Positions 36,668-45,104 of a stretch of DNA of 64,000 bases are shown here, piece by piece. Numbering within the stretch: position 1 is the stretch's first letter; each line of letters opens with the position of its first letter. The notes beneath the pieces were generated by a model that searched no databases, was not told the origin of the DNA, and worked only from the letters and a program-made list of their open reading frames with translations. The stretch comes from Azospirillum humicireducens (GTDB lineage: Bacteria > Pseudomonadota > Alphaproteobacteria > Azospirillales > Azospirillaceae), in assembly GCF_001639105.2 (NCBI RefSeq), contig NZ_CP028907.1, positions 371,118 to 435,117 of the forward strand. Direction: 5' to 3'. A program made the position numbers and the translations under genes.

Positions 36668-37941
36668 TCCTGCTCGCCGTCACCTTCTTCGTCCTGATGG
36701 GGTTGGGCGTTCCCATCGCCTTCGCCATCGGCATCGCCGGCTTCACCTTTTTCCTGACCAACGGGATCATCCCGATGTCGATCGGGGTGCAGCAGGTCGC
36801 CACCGCGTCGCAGAGCTTCCCGCTGCTGGCGGTCCCCTTCTTCGTGCTGGCCGGGCACATGATGAACCGGACCGGCATCACCCACCGGCTGATCGCCTGT
36901 TCGAACGTGCTGGTGTCCTGGATGTCGGGCGGGCTGGCCCAGGTCTGCATCGTGCTGTCCACGCTGATGGGCGGCGTGTCCGGGTCCGCCGTCGCCGACG
37001 CGGCGATGGAGGCGCGCATCCTGGGGCCCGACCTGATCCGCAGCGGCTATTCCAAGGGCTTCACCTCGGCCGTCATCGCGGTGGGCTCGCTGATCACCGC
37101 CACCATCCCGCCAAGCCTGGGCCTGATCCTGTACGGCTTCGTCGGCAACGTGTCGATCGGCCGACTGTTCCTGGCCGGCATCGTTCCCGGTTTCCTGATG
37201 ATGGCCGTGCTGATGGCCACCGTCTGGTGGATCGCCCGGCGTCGCGGCTATCGCGCCGCCACCACCCAGCGGCCGACCGCCAAGGCGGTCTGGGCGGCGG
37301 TGGTCGACGCGAAATGGGCCCTGCTGTTCCCGGTGGCCCTGCTGGTTGCCATCCGCGGCGGTCTGTTCACCCCGTCGGAGGTCGGCGCCTTCGCCGTCAT
37401 CTATGCCCTTCTCGTCGGCTTCTTCGCCCATCGGGAACTGACCATGCAGGGGCTGGCCGACGCGCTGGTGGAAGCGGTGACCGATACCGGTCTGATCATG
37501 CTGATCATCCTGTTCTCCGGCATGGTCGGCTACGCCATCGTCTTCGAACAGGCGCCGCAGAGCATCGCCGCCGCCATGACCGACCTGACGCGGGAGCCGG
37601 TGCTGGTCGTGGCCCTGATCCTGGTCTTCCTGTTCATCGCCGGCCTGTTCATCGAAAGCACGGTGCTGGTGCTTCTGCTGACGCCGATCTTCCTGCCGAT
37701 CGTCCAGCCGCTGGGCGTCGATCCCGTGCATTTCGGCATCCTGATGATGACCATCGTCACGCTGGGATCGATGACCCCGCCGGTGGGGGTGGCGATGTAC
37801 ACCGTGTGCAGCCTGCTGGATTGCCCCATCGAGGAATACATCGTCGAATCCATTCCCTTCGTCCTGGCGGTGGTGGGGCTGGTTGCGGTGATGCTTCTGT
37901 GGCCGGGCCTGGTTCTGTTCATGCCCAACGCGCTGATGTGA
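36664..37941 (+). CDS. TRAP transporter large permease (DctM family)
   Basis: 425 aa from GTG 36664, about 12 membrane helices. Hallmarks: FFVLAGHMMNRTGITHRLI, GGVSGSAVADAAM, TATIPPSLGLILYGFVGNVSIGRLFLAGIVPG, and TLGSMTPPVGVAMYTVCSL. Na+-coupled uptake of the ligand presented by the DctP receptor. The family length is normal and no break is seen. Confidence 0.94.
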   Translation: MILLAVTFFVLMGLGVPIAFAIGIAGFTFFLTNGIIPMSIGVQQVATASQSFPLLAVPFFVLAGHMMNRTGITHRLIACSNVLVSWMSGGLAQVCIVLSTLMGGVSGSAVADAAMEARILGPDLIRSGYSKGFTSAVIAVGSLITATIPPSLGLILYGFVGNVSIGRLFLAGIVPGFLMMAVLMATVWWIARRRGYRAATTQRPTAKAVWAAVVDAKWALLFPVALLVAIRGGLFTPSEVGAFAVIYALLVGFFAHRELTMQGLADALVEAVTDTGLIMLIILFSGMVGYAIVFEQAPQSIAAAMTDLTREPVLVVALILVFLFIAGLFIESTVLVLLLTPIFLPIVQPLGVDPVHFGILMMTIVTLGSMTPPVGVAMYTVCSLLDCPIEEYIVESIPFVLAVVGLVAVMLLWPGLVLFMPNALM

Positions 37942-38031
37942 GGGGACTGGCGATTGTAACAACGGGGCGGTCAGCAAATCGCCTTTCAGCCTGCGTGGAT
38001 CGACCCATATGGTGTGCGGTACGCCAACAAC

Positions 38032-38046
38032 AGAAAGGAGGTGATC
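38032..38046 (+). promoter_or_regulatory. Extended ribosome-binding site, 15-nt match to the 16S 3' end
   Basis: AGAAAGGAGGTGATC is complementary, base for base, to the conserved 3' end of bacterial 16S rRNA (GATCACCTCCTTTCT). GGAGG stands 7 nt before GTG 38049. Ordinary genes in this window use 4-7 matching bases. Confidence 0.85.
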
Positions 38047-38048
38047 TC

Positions 38049-38129
38049 GTGTCTCATTGTCCGTCTCATTCGCCGTCGAGCGTCAATGCCGAGGTCTCTT
38101 TCTCCGTGAAGGGGATTTCGGTCTACTAA
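38049..38129 (+). CDS. 26-aa small protein of unknown function with very strong translation signals
   Basis: GTG 38049 to TAA 38129. The peptide starts MSHCPSHSPSS and ends NAEVSFSVKGISVY: one Cys and two His near the N-terminus, then an alternating hydrophobic pattern ending in Val-Tyr. No membrane helix or signal is seen. It is preceded by the 15-nt extended ribosome site and followed, 40 nt after the stop, by a strong Rho-independent terminator, so it looks like a free-standing short transcript. The family is not recognised. It might be a modified-peptide precursor, a regulatory peptide or an abundant small protein; the sequence does not decide. Confidence 0.6.
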   Translation: MSHCPSHSPSSVNAEVSFSVKGISVY

Positions 38130-38141
38130 GGACTGCGCCTT

Positions 38142-38156
38142 TGTGTCGACGACACA
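38142..38156. repeat. 15-bp perfect inverted repeat between the small gene and its terminator
   Basis: TGTGTCG-A-CGACACA, starting 13 nt after the stop of the 26-codon gene. It may be an operator-like site or, in RNA, too tight a hairpin to form fully. Confidence 0.5.
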
Positions 38157-38169
38157 CGGATAGACAATG

Positions 38170-38206
38170 GAAGGGCTGCCGGAAACGGTGGCCCTTCTTT
38201 GTTTTT
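38170..38206 (+). terminator. Rho-independent terminator of the 26-codon gene
   Basis: GAAGGGCTGCCG (38170-38181) pairs along its full length with CGGTGGCCCTTC (38186-38197), two pairs being G-U, closed by a GAAA tetraloop. TTTGTTTTT follows. One of the clearest terminators in the window. Confidence 0.9.
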
Positions 38207-38227
38207 GTGGCATGTGCGGTGAAAGAG

Positions 38228-38252
38228 CCCCTCTCTCCTTGCGGGAGAGGGG
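38228..38252 (-). terminator. CCCCTCTC/GAGAGGGG hairpin after nirK
   Basis: Perfect 8-bp arms 38228-38235 and 38245-38252, 24 bp beyond the nirK stop. In the nirK direction the hairpin is followed by CTCTTTCAC, a weak T-rich run. It belongs to the same repeat type as 23154-23176. Confidence 0.45.
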
Positions 38253-38276
38253 GACTTCTTCCGCCCAACCGACCCG

Positions 38277-39344
38277 TCAGTGCTGCATCTCCCCCAGCTG
38301 CTTGCGGGAGTCGCCGGTCTTGTCCAGAATGATTCTGTCGTCAGCCTTGCCTTCGACTTCCAGGATGCCGATCAACCCCTTGGTGGCGCGGCTCAGCGCA
38401 TGATCGACCAGGGCGTATTTGCCGGGATAATCGACCTTGAACTCCACCATCGTGGCGCCGCCGGGGGCGACGGTCACGGTCTGGATGCCCTTTGCCGGTT
38501 CGCTTTCCAGGCCGCCCATGCTGTAGACGCGGTCGAAGATCTCGCCGATGACATGGAAGGAGGAGGTCAGGTTCGGGCCGCCGACGCCGAAATAGAGGCG
38601 GACCGTCTCGCCGACCTTTGCCTTCAGCGGCTTGTCCTTGGTCAGTGCGCCGACCGTGCCGTTGAACACCAGATAGCTTGGGCGCTCGTTGACGAGACCG
38701 TCATAATCGTCCTCGGCATTCGCCAGGTTCTTGGCCTTGGTGGCGTAGATTTCCTGCTGCATCACGTAGAACTCGTGATCCACCGGCGGCAGGCCGGCCT
38801 CCGGCTCCACCACGATCAGGCCGTACATGCCCTTGGAGATGTGATGGGCGACCATCGGAGTGGCGCAGTGATAGACATAGACGCCGGGGGTCAGCGCCTT
38901 GAAGGTGAAGGCCTTGGTCTGGCCCGGCTCCACCTGGGTGATCTGGCCGCCGCCGAGGAAACCGGTCGCGGCGTGGAAATCGACGGAGTGGTTCATCGTC
39001 GATTCCGCCGCGTTGGCGATGGTGACATCGACAGTATCGCCGACCCGAACCCGAACCATCGGGCCTGGCACCGTGTTGTTGAAGGTCCAATAGGTGTAGG
39101 TGGTGCCGTCATCCAGCTTGGATTCGACTTCCGTCGTCACCAGCGCGACCTTGTGTGTCTTCGGCGCCCGCTTTCCGGCCTTTTCCGGGGCGGGGACTGC
39201 GGCCGGATCCATGACGATGCTATGGGTGGGTTGCTTGACCTTCGGGTCGGCGTAGAGCGTGTCCGCCGCCGAAGCGGCACCGATGGCGGAAAGCAGCATC
39301 AGGGTGGCGGCACTGACGGTGACGAGGGAGTGCGAGGTCTTCAT
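38277..39344 (-). CDS. nirK: Copper-containing nitrite reductase NirK
   Basis: 355 aa from ATG 39344 (MKTSHSLVTV), chosen because it gives a standard Sec signal peptide ending IGAASA; the longer frame would place extra residues before it. Two cupredoxin domains. Copper ligands: MNHSVDFHAATG (type 1 and type 2 His), VYVYHCATPMVAHHISKGM (type 2 His, type 1 Cys, His and Met), SFHVIGE and VDHALSRA in the second domain. Reduces nitrite to NO in the periplasm. An FNR/NnrR-type box lies 62 bp upstream (39406-39419). It lies beside the nor genes that remove the NO. Confidence 0.96.
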   Translation of the reverse strand: MKTSHSLVTVSAATLMLLSAIGAASAADTLYADPKVKQPTHSIVMDPAAVPAPEKAGKRAPKTHKVALVTTEVESKLDDGTTYTYWTFNNTVPGPMVRVRVGDTVDVTIANAAESTMNHSVDFHAATGFLGGGQITQVEPGQTKAFTFKALTPGVYVYHCATPMVAHHISKGMYGLIVVEPEAGLPPVDHEFYVMQQEIYATKAKNLANAEDDYDGLVNERPSYLVFNGTVGALTKDKPLKAKVGETVRLYFGVGGPNLTSSFHVIGEIFDRVYSMGGLESEPAKGIQTVTVAPGGATMVEFKVDYPGKYALVDHALSRATKGLIGILEVEGKADDRIILDKTGDSRKQLGEMQH

Positions 39345-39405
39345 GGCGTATTCTCGGGGTTTGTTTCTTGTGATGTAATAATCACCCAGACCCCGATATC
39401 TCTTC

Positions 39406-39419
39406 TTGACCGACGTCAA
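39406..39419. promoter_or_regulatory. FNR/NnrR-type box upstream of nirK
   Basis: TTGACCGACGTCAA: TTGAC and GTCAA half-sites separated by 4 bp, the pattern bound by FNR/Dnr/NnrR-type regulators. It lies 62 bp before nirK, suiting activation at low O2 and in the presence of NO. Confidence 0.8.
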
Positions 39420-39422
39420 GTG

Positions 39423-39460
39423 AAAGGCCTGCACGTAACTTTGTCGCAGGCCTTTTTATT
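39423..39460 (+). terminator. Plus-strand terminator facing away from nirK
   Basis: AAAGGCCTGC (39423-39432) pairs perfectly with GCAGGCCTTT (39446-39455), followed by TTATTT. The T-run is on the plus strand, so it would end a transcript running antisense to the nirK promoter region. No plus-strand gene is seen immediately before it. On the minus strand the hairpin might still insulate nirK from mogA read-through. Confidence 0.55.
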
Positions 39461-39536
39461 TCCATGCTAAGTATGAGGACTTCGACGGCTAGAGCCTGTT
39501 TGAATACATCCGTCATGGTCCGATGCTGTTCCGATC

Positions 39537-39618
39537 CGTCATCACTGCGAAGGCGGGGATCCAGGCTTCCGGTTCAAGCGCCTGCGAAGGCTGGATTCCC
39601 ACCTTCGCGGGAATGACG
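39537..39618. repeat. Intergenic inverted repeat of the CGTCATTCCCGCGAAGGCGGG type
   Basis: Left arm 39537-39564 and right arm 39591-39618 are 28-base near-complements (CGTCAT..GCGAAGGCGGGGATCCAG and CTGGATTCCC..CTTCGCGGGAATGACG). This is a palindromic intergenic repeat widespread in proteobacteria. The unit lies between nirK and mogA, with no coding content. Confidence 0.75.
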
Positions 39619-39663
39619 ATCGAATAGCATTGAGTTTTTCTGGACAGTCTTTCAAATGGGCTC

Positions 39664-40218
39664 TCAGGATTTTGGACGAAAGGCGACGCAAACGGCCGGG
39701 TCGGTTTCGATACGGCCGGCGCCGATCAGGTCCAGGCAGTAGGGGACCGCCGGGAACACAGCCTCCAGGCAGTCATGGATGGCGGATGGCTTGCCCGGCA
39801 GATTGACGATCAGGCTGCGGCCGCGGATGCCGGCGGTCTGGCGCGACAGGATGGCAGTCGGCACCACCCGCAAGCTGACCGACCGCATCAGTTCGCCGAA
39901 TCCCGGCATCATCTTGTCGCATACCTGCTCCGTCGCTTCCGGCGTCACGTCGCGCGGGGCGGGGCCGGTACCGCCGGTGGTGACGACCAGATCGCAGCCG
40001 GCGACGTCGCACAACTCGACCAGGGTGGCTGCGATCAGTTCCAATTCGTCCGGGATGACCCGCGCTTCCGCGACCCAAGGCGAGGCGACGATGCGCGTCA
40101 GCTCGTCGCGGATCGCCGGGCCGCCCTTGTCCTCATAGACACCGCGGCTGGCACGGTCGGAGATGGTGACGATCCCGATCTTCACCGGTTCGGGCGTTGC
40201 GGCATTGGCGTCGGTCAT
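39664..40218 (-). CDS. mogA: Molybdopterin adenylyltransferase (MogA/MoaB family)
   Basis: 184 aa. Signature motifs: IGIVTISDRASRGVYEDKGGPAI, VVTTGGTGPAPRDVTPEAT, GIRGRSLIVNLPGKPSAI. The protein adenylates molybdopterin before metal insertion. It starts 20 bp after norD on the same strand, so it probably travels with norCBQD. NO reductase needs no molybdenum. Nitrate reductase or the cox-type hydroxylase at 59363-63137 would, which may explain its placement in a low-oxygen regulon. Confidence 0.92.
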   Translation of the reverse strand: MTDANAATPEPVKIGIVTISDRASRGVYEDKGGPAIRDELTRIVASPWVAEARVIPDELELIAATLVELCDVAGCDLVVTTGGTGPAPRDVTPEATEQVCDKMMPGFGELMRSVSLRVVPTAILSRQTAGIRGRSLIVNLPGKPSAIHDCLEAVFPAVPYCLDLIGAGRIETDPAVCVAFRPKS

Positions 40219-40238
40219 AGTGCAGAGTCCTCAAGGGG

Positions 40239-42155
40239 TCAGGCGGTGCAGGCGACCTGCCGGTAGAGTGCCGGCAGCGCCTTCGTCAGGTGGGAAACCT
40301 GCGGGAATATGGCATAGCCGCCGCGTCCGAACAGATAGGGCACGTAATCGCGGGCCATCGCATCGACGGTGATGGCGAAGACGGCCAGACCGTCGCGCCG
40401 CGCCTCGCGGATGGCCTCGCGGGTATCCTCGATGCCGTAGCGCCCCTCGTAATGATCCACGTCGTTCGGCTTGCCGTCGGTCAGAAGGATCAGCAGCCGA
40501 TGACGGTTCGGCCGCTCGGCCAGTTGGGCGGCGGCGTGACGGATCGCAGCGCCCATGCGGGTGTAGTAGCCGGGCTTCAGCGCGCCGATGCGGCGGGTCA
40601 CGGTGGTCCCCAGCGGTTCGTCGAAGTCCTTCAGCGTCTGGACACGCACCCAGTCGCGCCGGCGTGAGGTGAAGGCATAGAGCGCATGGTCGTCGCCGCA
40701 GGCGGTCAGGCCATGGGTCAGGGCCAGCAGCGCCTCTTTCTCCACATCCAGCACCCGGCGGCCGTCGATCCAGCCGTCGGTGGACAGCGAGCCGTCGACC
40801 AGCACGGCGACGGCGAGGTCGCGGGCGGCGTTGCGGGCCTGTTGATGCACCCGGTCGCTGCCGCTTCCCCCGGCGCGGAAATCGGCGCGGCTGCGCACCA
40901 GGGCGGTCAGGTCCAGCTCGTCGCCGTCGGCCTGCCCGGTGAACAGCATGCGTTTCGGGCGCAGGGCCTCGAACTGGCGGCGGACCTGCCGGATGCGGCG
41001 GAGGGCCGCGGCGTCGGGTCGCCAGTCCTCGCCGTCGGCCGGGGCCGTCTCCGCCACCACCCGGCAATGGTCCGGCAGATGGGTCCGGCGGCGGTGGTCC
41101 CATTCGGGATAGGTCAGGGTCGCGGTCAACGGCGCGTCGTCGACGGCCTGCGCTCCGAGGTCGAGGTCGAGCTTCAGCGTGGTCGATGCCTTGCGCTGGT
41201 GGGTGCCGACGGCGATCTCGTCGAGGTCGTCGGCTGCCTTGCGGGCGTTCTCCGCATCGTCGTCATCGACCGCGCGCGGGATGTTCAGCGCCTCGGCGAG
41301 GCTCAGCATCTTTTCGAAGCGGTTCAGGATCAGCGGATCGTTGCGCTGGATCTGGTCGGTCTGCCGCCGGGTCGCGGCACGGCGGCGCTGGTCGCCCTCC
41401 GCGGCCTGTCCGCCCTCCCCAGGGCTCTCGGCCAAGGCGGCGAGCGAGCGCTCGTTCGGTGGCGCCACCAGCCCCCACAGCGGGACCGGCAGCAGGCGGG
41501 CATAGCCATAGGGCGCGATGAAGTCCGACAGCGGGATCGTCGGGTCGAGCATCCGCGTTGCTCCCGCGGTCGCGGCGCCGGCACCAAGCAGCGCCAGGAC
41601 GGCGCGCTCCACCTCGGCCTCGACCGGCGGCAGGCGGCGTGTTGGGCGGACCGCGGCGACCGCGCAGGCAAGCTCGTCATGGAGGCGGCGCAGCCCCGGC
41701 CAATGGCGCAGCAGCGCCGCGGTGGTCGCCGCGGCGCTGCGCAGAAGCTGCAGGTCGGCCTGCAGCGGGTCGGCGGGCTGCGCCGCCGCTTCGGCATGGG
41801 CAAAGAAGGCTGCCAGCCATTCATACAGCCGCTCGTTCAGCACCGGGTCGGGGAACAGGTCGATGGCGGCCGGCAACTGCAGGACATCGCCGTCGAGCGA
41901 CGACCGCTCCACCCGCTCCGCCCCCAGCCCGATGCGGTCGAGCAGCGGCAGCCGGTGTCCGGAGACCGCCGCGGTTCCGGCGGCCAGCCGCACCCCGCGA
42001 TCGCCGCCGAGCGCGCGGAAGAACACGGCCAGCCGCGGTCGCATCGTCTCCAGCGTCACCGCCGCGTCCGGATGGTGAGGATAGCTCGACCGCCCGCCGA
42101 TCAGGCGGTGCCACAAACGGCCGACGGTCTCTTCCGGCTCGAAGATTTCCAGCAT
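40239..42155 (-). CDS. norD: Nitric oxide reductase activation protein NorD
   Basis: 638 aa. The C-terminal von Willebrand A domain (about residues 440-630) has the metal-ion-dependent adhesion motif VLVDGSLSTD. It continues with HALYAFTSRR and LLILLTDGKPNDVDHYEGRYG, the typical NorD ending. The middle is charged and low-complexity (EGDQRRRAATRRQTDQ). It works with the AAA+ ATPase NorQ to mature NorCB. Standard order norCBQD is kept. Confidence 0.94.
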   Translation of the reverse strand: MLEIFEPEETVGRLWHRLIGGRSSYPHHPDAAVTLETMRPRLAVFFRALGGDRGVRLAAGTAAVSGHRLPLLDRIGLGAERVERSSLDGDVLQLPAAIDLFPDPVLNERLYEWLAAFFAHAEAAAQPADPLQADLQLLRSAAATTAALLRHWPGLRRLHDELACAVAAVRPTRRLPPVEAEVERAVLALLGAGAATAGATRMLDPTIPLSDFIAPYGYARLLPVPLWGLVAPPNERSLAALAESPGEGGQAAEGDQRRRAATRRQTDQIQRNDPLILNRFEKMLSLAEALNIPRAVDDDDAENARKAADDLDEIAVGTHQRKASTTLKLDLDLGAQAVDDAPLTATLTYPEWDHRRRTHLPDHCRVVAETAPADGEDWRPDAAALRRIRQVRRQFEALRPKRMLFTGQADGDELDLTALVRSRADFRAGGSGSDRVHQQARNAARDLAVAVLVDGSLSTDGWIDGRRVLDVEKEALLALTHGLTACGDDHALYAFTSRRRDWVRVQTLKDFDEPLGTTVTRRIGALKPGYYTRMGAAIRHAAAQLAERPNRHRLLILLTDGKPNDVDHYEGRYGIEDTREAIREARRDGLAVFAITVDAMARDYVPYLFGRGGYAIFPQVSHLTKALPALYRQVACTA

Positions 42156-42183
42156 GACAGCTGTTCCCTATGATACCGACCCC

Positions 42184-42993
42184 CTACCCCAGCGTGACCT
42201 CGGCCACCCGCAGCAGGCCGGCACGGATGTCCGGGTCGTCGGTCAGCGGCTCGATCAGGGCGGCGCGGATGGCGCGTTCGGGCTTCATGCCGGAGCGGAT
42301 CAGCGTGGCGCAGTAGATCAGCAGGCGGGTCGATACGCCCTCCTCCAAATCCTGCCCCTTCAGCGCCCGCAATGCGTTGGCGAGGCGGACCAGCGGAGCG
42401 ACGCGGTTTTCGGCCAGTCCGCTTTCGGCCGCCACGATGGGAATCTCCCGCTCAAGCGGCGGAAAGTCGAACTCGACAGCGAGGAAGCGCTGGCGGGTGC
42501 TGGGCTTCAGCGCCTTCAGGACATTCTGGTAGCCGGGATTGTAGGACACCACCAGCATGAAGCCCGGCGGCGCCTCCAGCGTCTCGCCGGTGCGGTCCAG
42601 CGGCAGGATACGCCGGTCGTCGGTCAGCGGGTGCAGCACGACGGTGACATCCTTGCGCGCCTCAACCACCTCGTCGAGATAGCAGATGGCACCTTCGCGC
42701 ACCGCGCGGGTCAGCGGCCCGTCCGCCCAGACGGTGTCGCCGCCCTTCAGCAGGTAGCGCCCGGTCAGGTCGGCGGCGGTCAGGTCGTCATGGCAGGACA
42801 CGGTGTAGAGCGGCCGGCCGAGCTTCGCCGCCATGTGGGCGACGAAGCGGGTCTTGCCGCAGCCGGTCGGCCCCTTCAGCAGCAGCGGCAGCCGGTGATG
42901 GTAGGCATGCTCGAACAGCGCGCACTCGTCGCCGGTCGGCTGATAGAAGGGCAAGGAGGCGGACGGCTGGATCGGGACGGCGCTGTCGGGCAT
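42184..42993 (-). CDS. norQ: Nitric oxide reductase activation AAA+ ATPase NorQ
   Basis: 269 aa from ATG 42993 (GGAGTT upstream). MoxR-type AAA+: Walker A GPTGCGKT (41-48), Walker B AICYLDEVVEA, sensor region VVSYNPGYQNVLKALKPSTRQRF. It is thought to insert iron into the heme-nonheme centre of NorB together with NorD. The gene lies between norB and norD. Confidence 0.95.
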   Translation of the reverse strand: MPDSAVPIQPSASLPFYQPTGDECALFEHAYHHRLPLLLKGPTGCGKTRFVAHMAAKLGRPLYTVSCHDDLTAADLTGRYLLKGGDTVWADGPLTRAVREGAICYLDEVVEARKDVTVVLHPLTDDRRILPLDRTGETLEAPPGFMLVVSYNPGYQNVLKALKPSTRQRFLAVEFDFPPLEREIPIVAAESGLAENRVAPLVRLANALRALKGQDLEEGVSTRLLIYCATLIRSGMKPERAIRAALIEPLTDDPDIRAGLLRVAEVTLG

Positions 42994-43068
42994 CGCGGTG
43001 GAACTCCAAAAAAAGACGGCCCCTGCGTGCATCGGACGGCCGATGGAGCGCAGGGGCCGGAGGGGACG

Positions 43069-44418
43069 TCACTCGGCCGGCTGGTAGCTGGCCGGGATCG
43101 AGGCGGGCCGCTCCTCGCGGGCCGGACCGAAGATGGCGTAGAGGTAGACCAGCACGCCCACCGCCACCGCGACGCCGGCACCGAGCCGCATCCAGTAGAA
43201 CAGCGCGATCTGGGCCTGCACCTCCATGTAGTCCATGCCCAGCACGCGCTGGAGATGGGTCTGCACCACGCCGGCCACGGTCAGGGCGAAGGTCATGAAG
43301 GCCATGCCGCCGCTCATCAGCCAGAAGCTCCACATGTTGAGGATCTGGTTGTAGGGCTGCTTGCCGCGCAGATAGGGCATGGCGTAGGTGATGATGGCGA
43401 GGTTGATCATCGCATAGGCGCCGTAGAAGGCGAGATGCCCGTGCGCCGCCGTCACCTGGGTGCCGTGGGTGTAGTAGTTGATCGGGGCCAGCGTGTGCAG
43501 GAAGCCCCACAGCCCGGCGCCGAAGAAGGCGAACACCGCGCAGCCCAGCGACCACAGCATCGCCGCCTTGTTCGGGTGACGGCGGCCGCTCTTCCACACC
43601 ATCATGAAGGCGAAGACGACCATGGTGAAGAAGGGAGCGACCTCCAGCGTCGAGAACAGCGAGCCGATCCACTGCCAGTAGCCGGGCGTGCCGATCCAGT
43701 AGTAATGGTGGCCGGTGCCGAGGATGCCGCTGAACAGGGCCAGACCGACGATGGCGTACAGCCACTTCTCGACCACTTCGCGGTCGACGCCGGTCATCTT
43801 GATCATCAGGAAGGCGAGGATGGAGGCCAGCACCAGCTCCCACACGCCTTCCACCCACAGATGGACGACGTACCACCAGTACATCTTGTCCAGCGACAGG
43901 TTGGACGGGTTGTAGAAGGAGAACAGGAAGAAGATGGCGATGCCCCACATGCCCACCAGCAGGATGTTGGTGATGACCGTGCGGCGGCCTTTGATGACCG
44001 TCATCGTCATGTTGTAGAGGAACATCAGCGCGACGACGACGATGGCGCCCTTGATCCAGGTCGGCTGTTCCAGGAACTCCCGCCCTTCATGGATGCGGAA
44101 GACATAGCCGACCACGGCGGCCAGCGCGCCGAAGACGAACAGTCCCAGCTGGATCAGCGCCAGCTTCGGACTGTGCAGCTCGGTTTCAGACTCCTCCGGA
44201 ATCAGGTAATAGGCGGCGCCGAAGAAGCCGATCAGAAGCCAGACGATCAGCGCGTTGGTGTGGATCATCCGCAGAACGTTGAACGGCAACAGCTCCGACA
44301 GCGTGTTGGGCAGGACATAGACGACCCCGGCCAGGAGACCCACCAGGATCTGCACAGCGAACAGTCCCATGGCCGCCGCGAAGTAATAGAGGGCGACTTT
44401 CTGCGATTCGTACTTCAT
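43069..44418 (-). CDS. norB: Nitric oxide reductase subunit B NorB
   Basis: 449 aa, twelve membrane helices. Heme-copper-oxidase-fold ligands: VLRMIHTNALIVW (heme b), HLWVEGVWELVLASI with the NorB-specific Glu, GTGHHYYWIG (FeB ligands), THGTQVTAAHGHLAFYGAYAM (heme ligands). Reduces two NO to N2O at the membrane. It is the short cytochrome-c-dependent type, without the quinol-dependent N-terminal extension. It lies 13 bp after norC. Confidence 0.96.
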   Translation of the reverse strand: MKYESQKVALYYFAAAMGLFAVQILVGLLAGVVYVLPNTLSELLPFNVLRMIHTNALIVWLLIGFFGAAYYLIPEESETELHSPKLALIQLGLFVFGALAAVVGYVFRIHEGREFLEQPTWIKGAIVVVALMFLYNMTMTVIKGRRTVITNILLVGMWGIAIFFLFSFYNPSNLSLDKMYWWYVVHLWVEGVWELVLASILAFLMIKMTGVDREVVEKWLYAIVGLALFSGILGTGHHYYWIGTPGYWQWIGSLFSTLEVAPFFTMVVFAFMMVWKSGRRHPNKAAMLWSLGCAVFAFFGAGLWGFLHTLAPINYYTHGTQVTAAHGHLAFYGAYAMINLAIITYAMPYLRGKQPYNQILNMWSFWLMSGGMAFMTFALTVAGVVQTHLQRVLGMDYMEVQAQIALFYWMRLGAGVAVAVGVLVYLYAIFGPAREERPASIPASYQPAE

Positions 44419-44431
44419 GACGGAAATCTCC

Positions 44432-44884
44432 TCAGCCCGAGAGCTTGGGCGGCCAGTTCTGGGTGTTGATCCGGCTGGTCCATTCCAGGAAGGCGGCCAG
44501 ATCCTCGACCTCGCCGTCGGTCAGGTGGAATTGCGGCATCTGGCGCCGCCCCTCTATTCCGGTCGGCTGCGCCGCCATCCAGCCCTTCAGGGCCAGAACG
44601 GCGCTTTCAGGATCCTTGTCGCCGCCGTAGCGCAGCCAGACATTGCCCAGCTCGGGGGCGAAATAGGCGCCCTCACCCAGCAGCGTGTGGCAGTTGATGC
44701 AGGAGTTCTTCTCCCACACATGCTTGCCGCGGATGACGGCATCTGACAGCGACTTTTCATCCGTGCTGGTCTTGACGATGTAATTGTGGCTGAGCGCGGT
44801 CAACGCGATGAAGGTCGCGAAGAAGAACAGCGATCCGCCATAGAAGATGTTGCGCGCGGCCGCCTTGGTGAAGCGTTCGGTCAT
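44432..44884 (-). CDS. norC: Nitric oxide reductase cytochrome c subunit NorC
   Basis: 150 aa from ATG 44884. N-terminal membrane anchor (about residues 12-32), then the heme c motif CINCH (C62, C65, H66) in NSCINCHTLLGEGAYFAPEL, and the distal Met in RRQMPQFHLTDGE. Passes electrons from periplasmic cytochromes to NorB. The start is 152 bp from the FNR/NnrR-type box at 45036-45049, so the leader may be long. Confidence 0.95.
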   Translation of the reverse strand: MTERFTKAAARNIFYGGSLFFFATFIALTALSHNYIVKTSTDEKSLSDAVIRGKHVWEKNSCINCHTLLGEGAYFAPELGNVWLRYGGDKDPESAVLALKGWMAAQPTGIEGRRQMPQFHLTDGEVEDLAAFLEWTSRINTQNWPPKLSG

Positions 44885-45035
44885 CGCTCGGGATCCCTGG
44901 CAATCTCGAATTTTCGTCGAGTGGGGTCGGTTCGGAGGGCGTTGGGTGCGCGAGGCCGGGGGCCGGAAGCCGGGCGTCGCAGCGTCTTTCCGCCACGGGT
45001 CGGGCAAATAATTGACCGTGGCAGAGGGGCATTCC

Positions 45036-45049
45036 TTGACCGCGGTCAA
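45036..45049. promoter_or_regulatory. FNR/NnrR-type box between norC and norE
   Basis: TTGACCGCGGTCAA, a perfect 14-bp palindrome of the TTGAC-N4-GTCAA type. It lies 56 bp before norE (plus) and 152 bp before norC (minus) and may control both. The same 14 bases recur at 53719-53732. Confidence 0.8.
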
Positions 45050-45104
45050 GCCGGCCGGAGCGGTGTCGGCCTATCGTTCGCCTACATGATGACAAGGATC
45101 GGAC

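Noticed and set aside
38049..38129. The 26-aa peptide as a PqqA-type cofactor precursor
   Set aside because: The conserved Glu-x-x-x-Tyr of PqqA is absent and no pqq genes adjoin.
42154..44469. 771-codon plus-strand open frame across norQ and norB
   Set aside because: His/Gln/Arg-rich shadow; norQ and norB on the minus strand are unmistakable.
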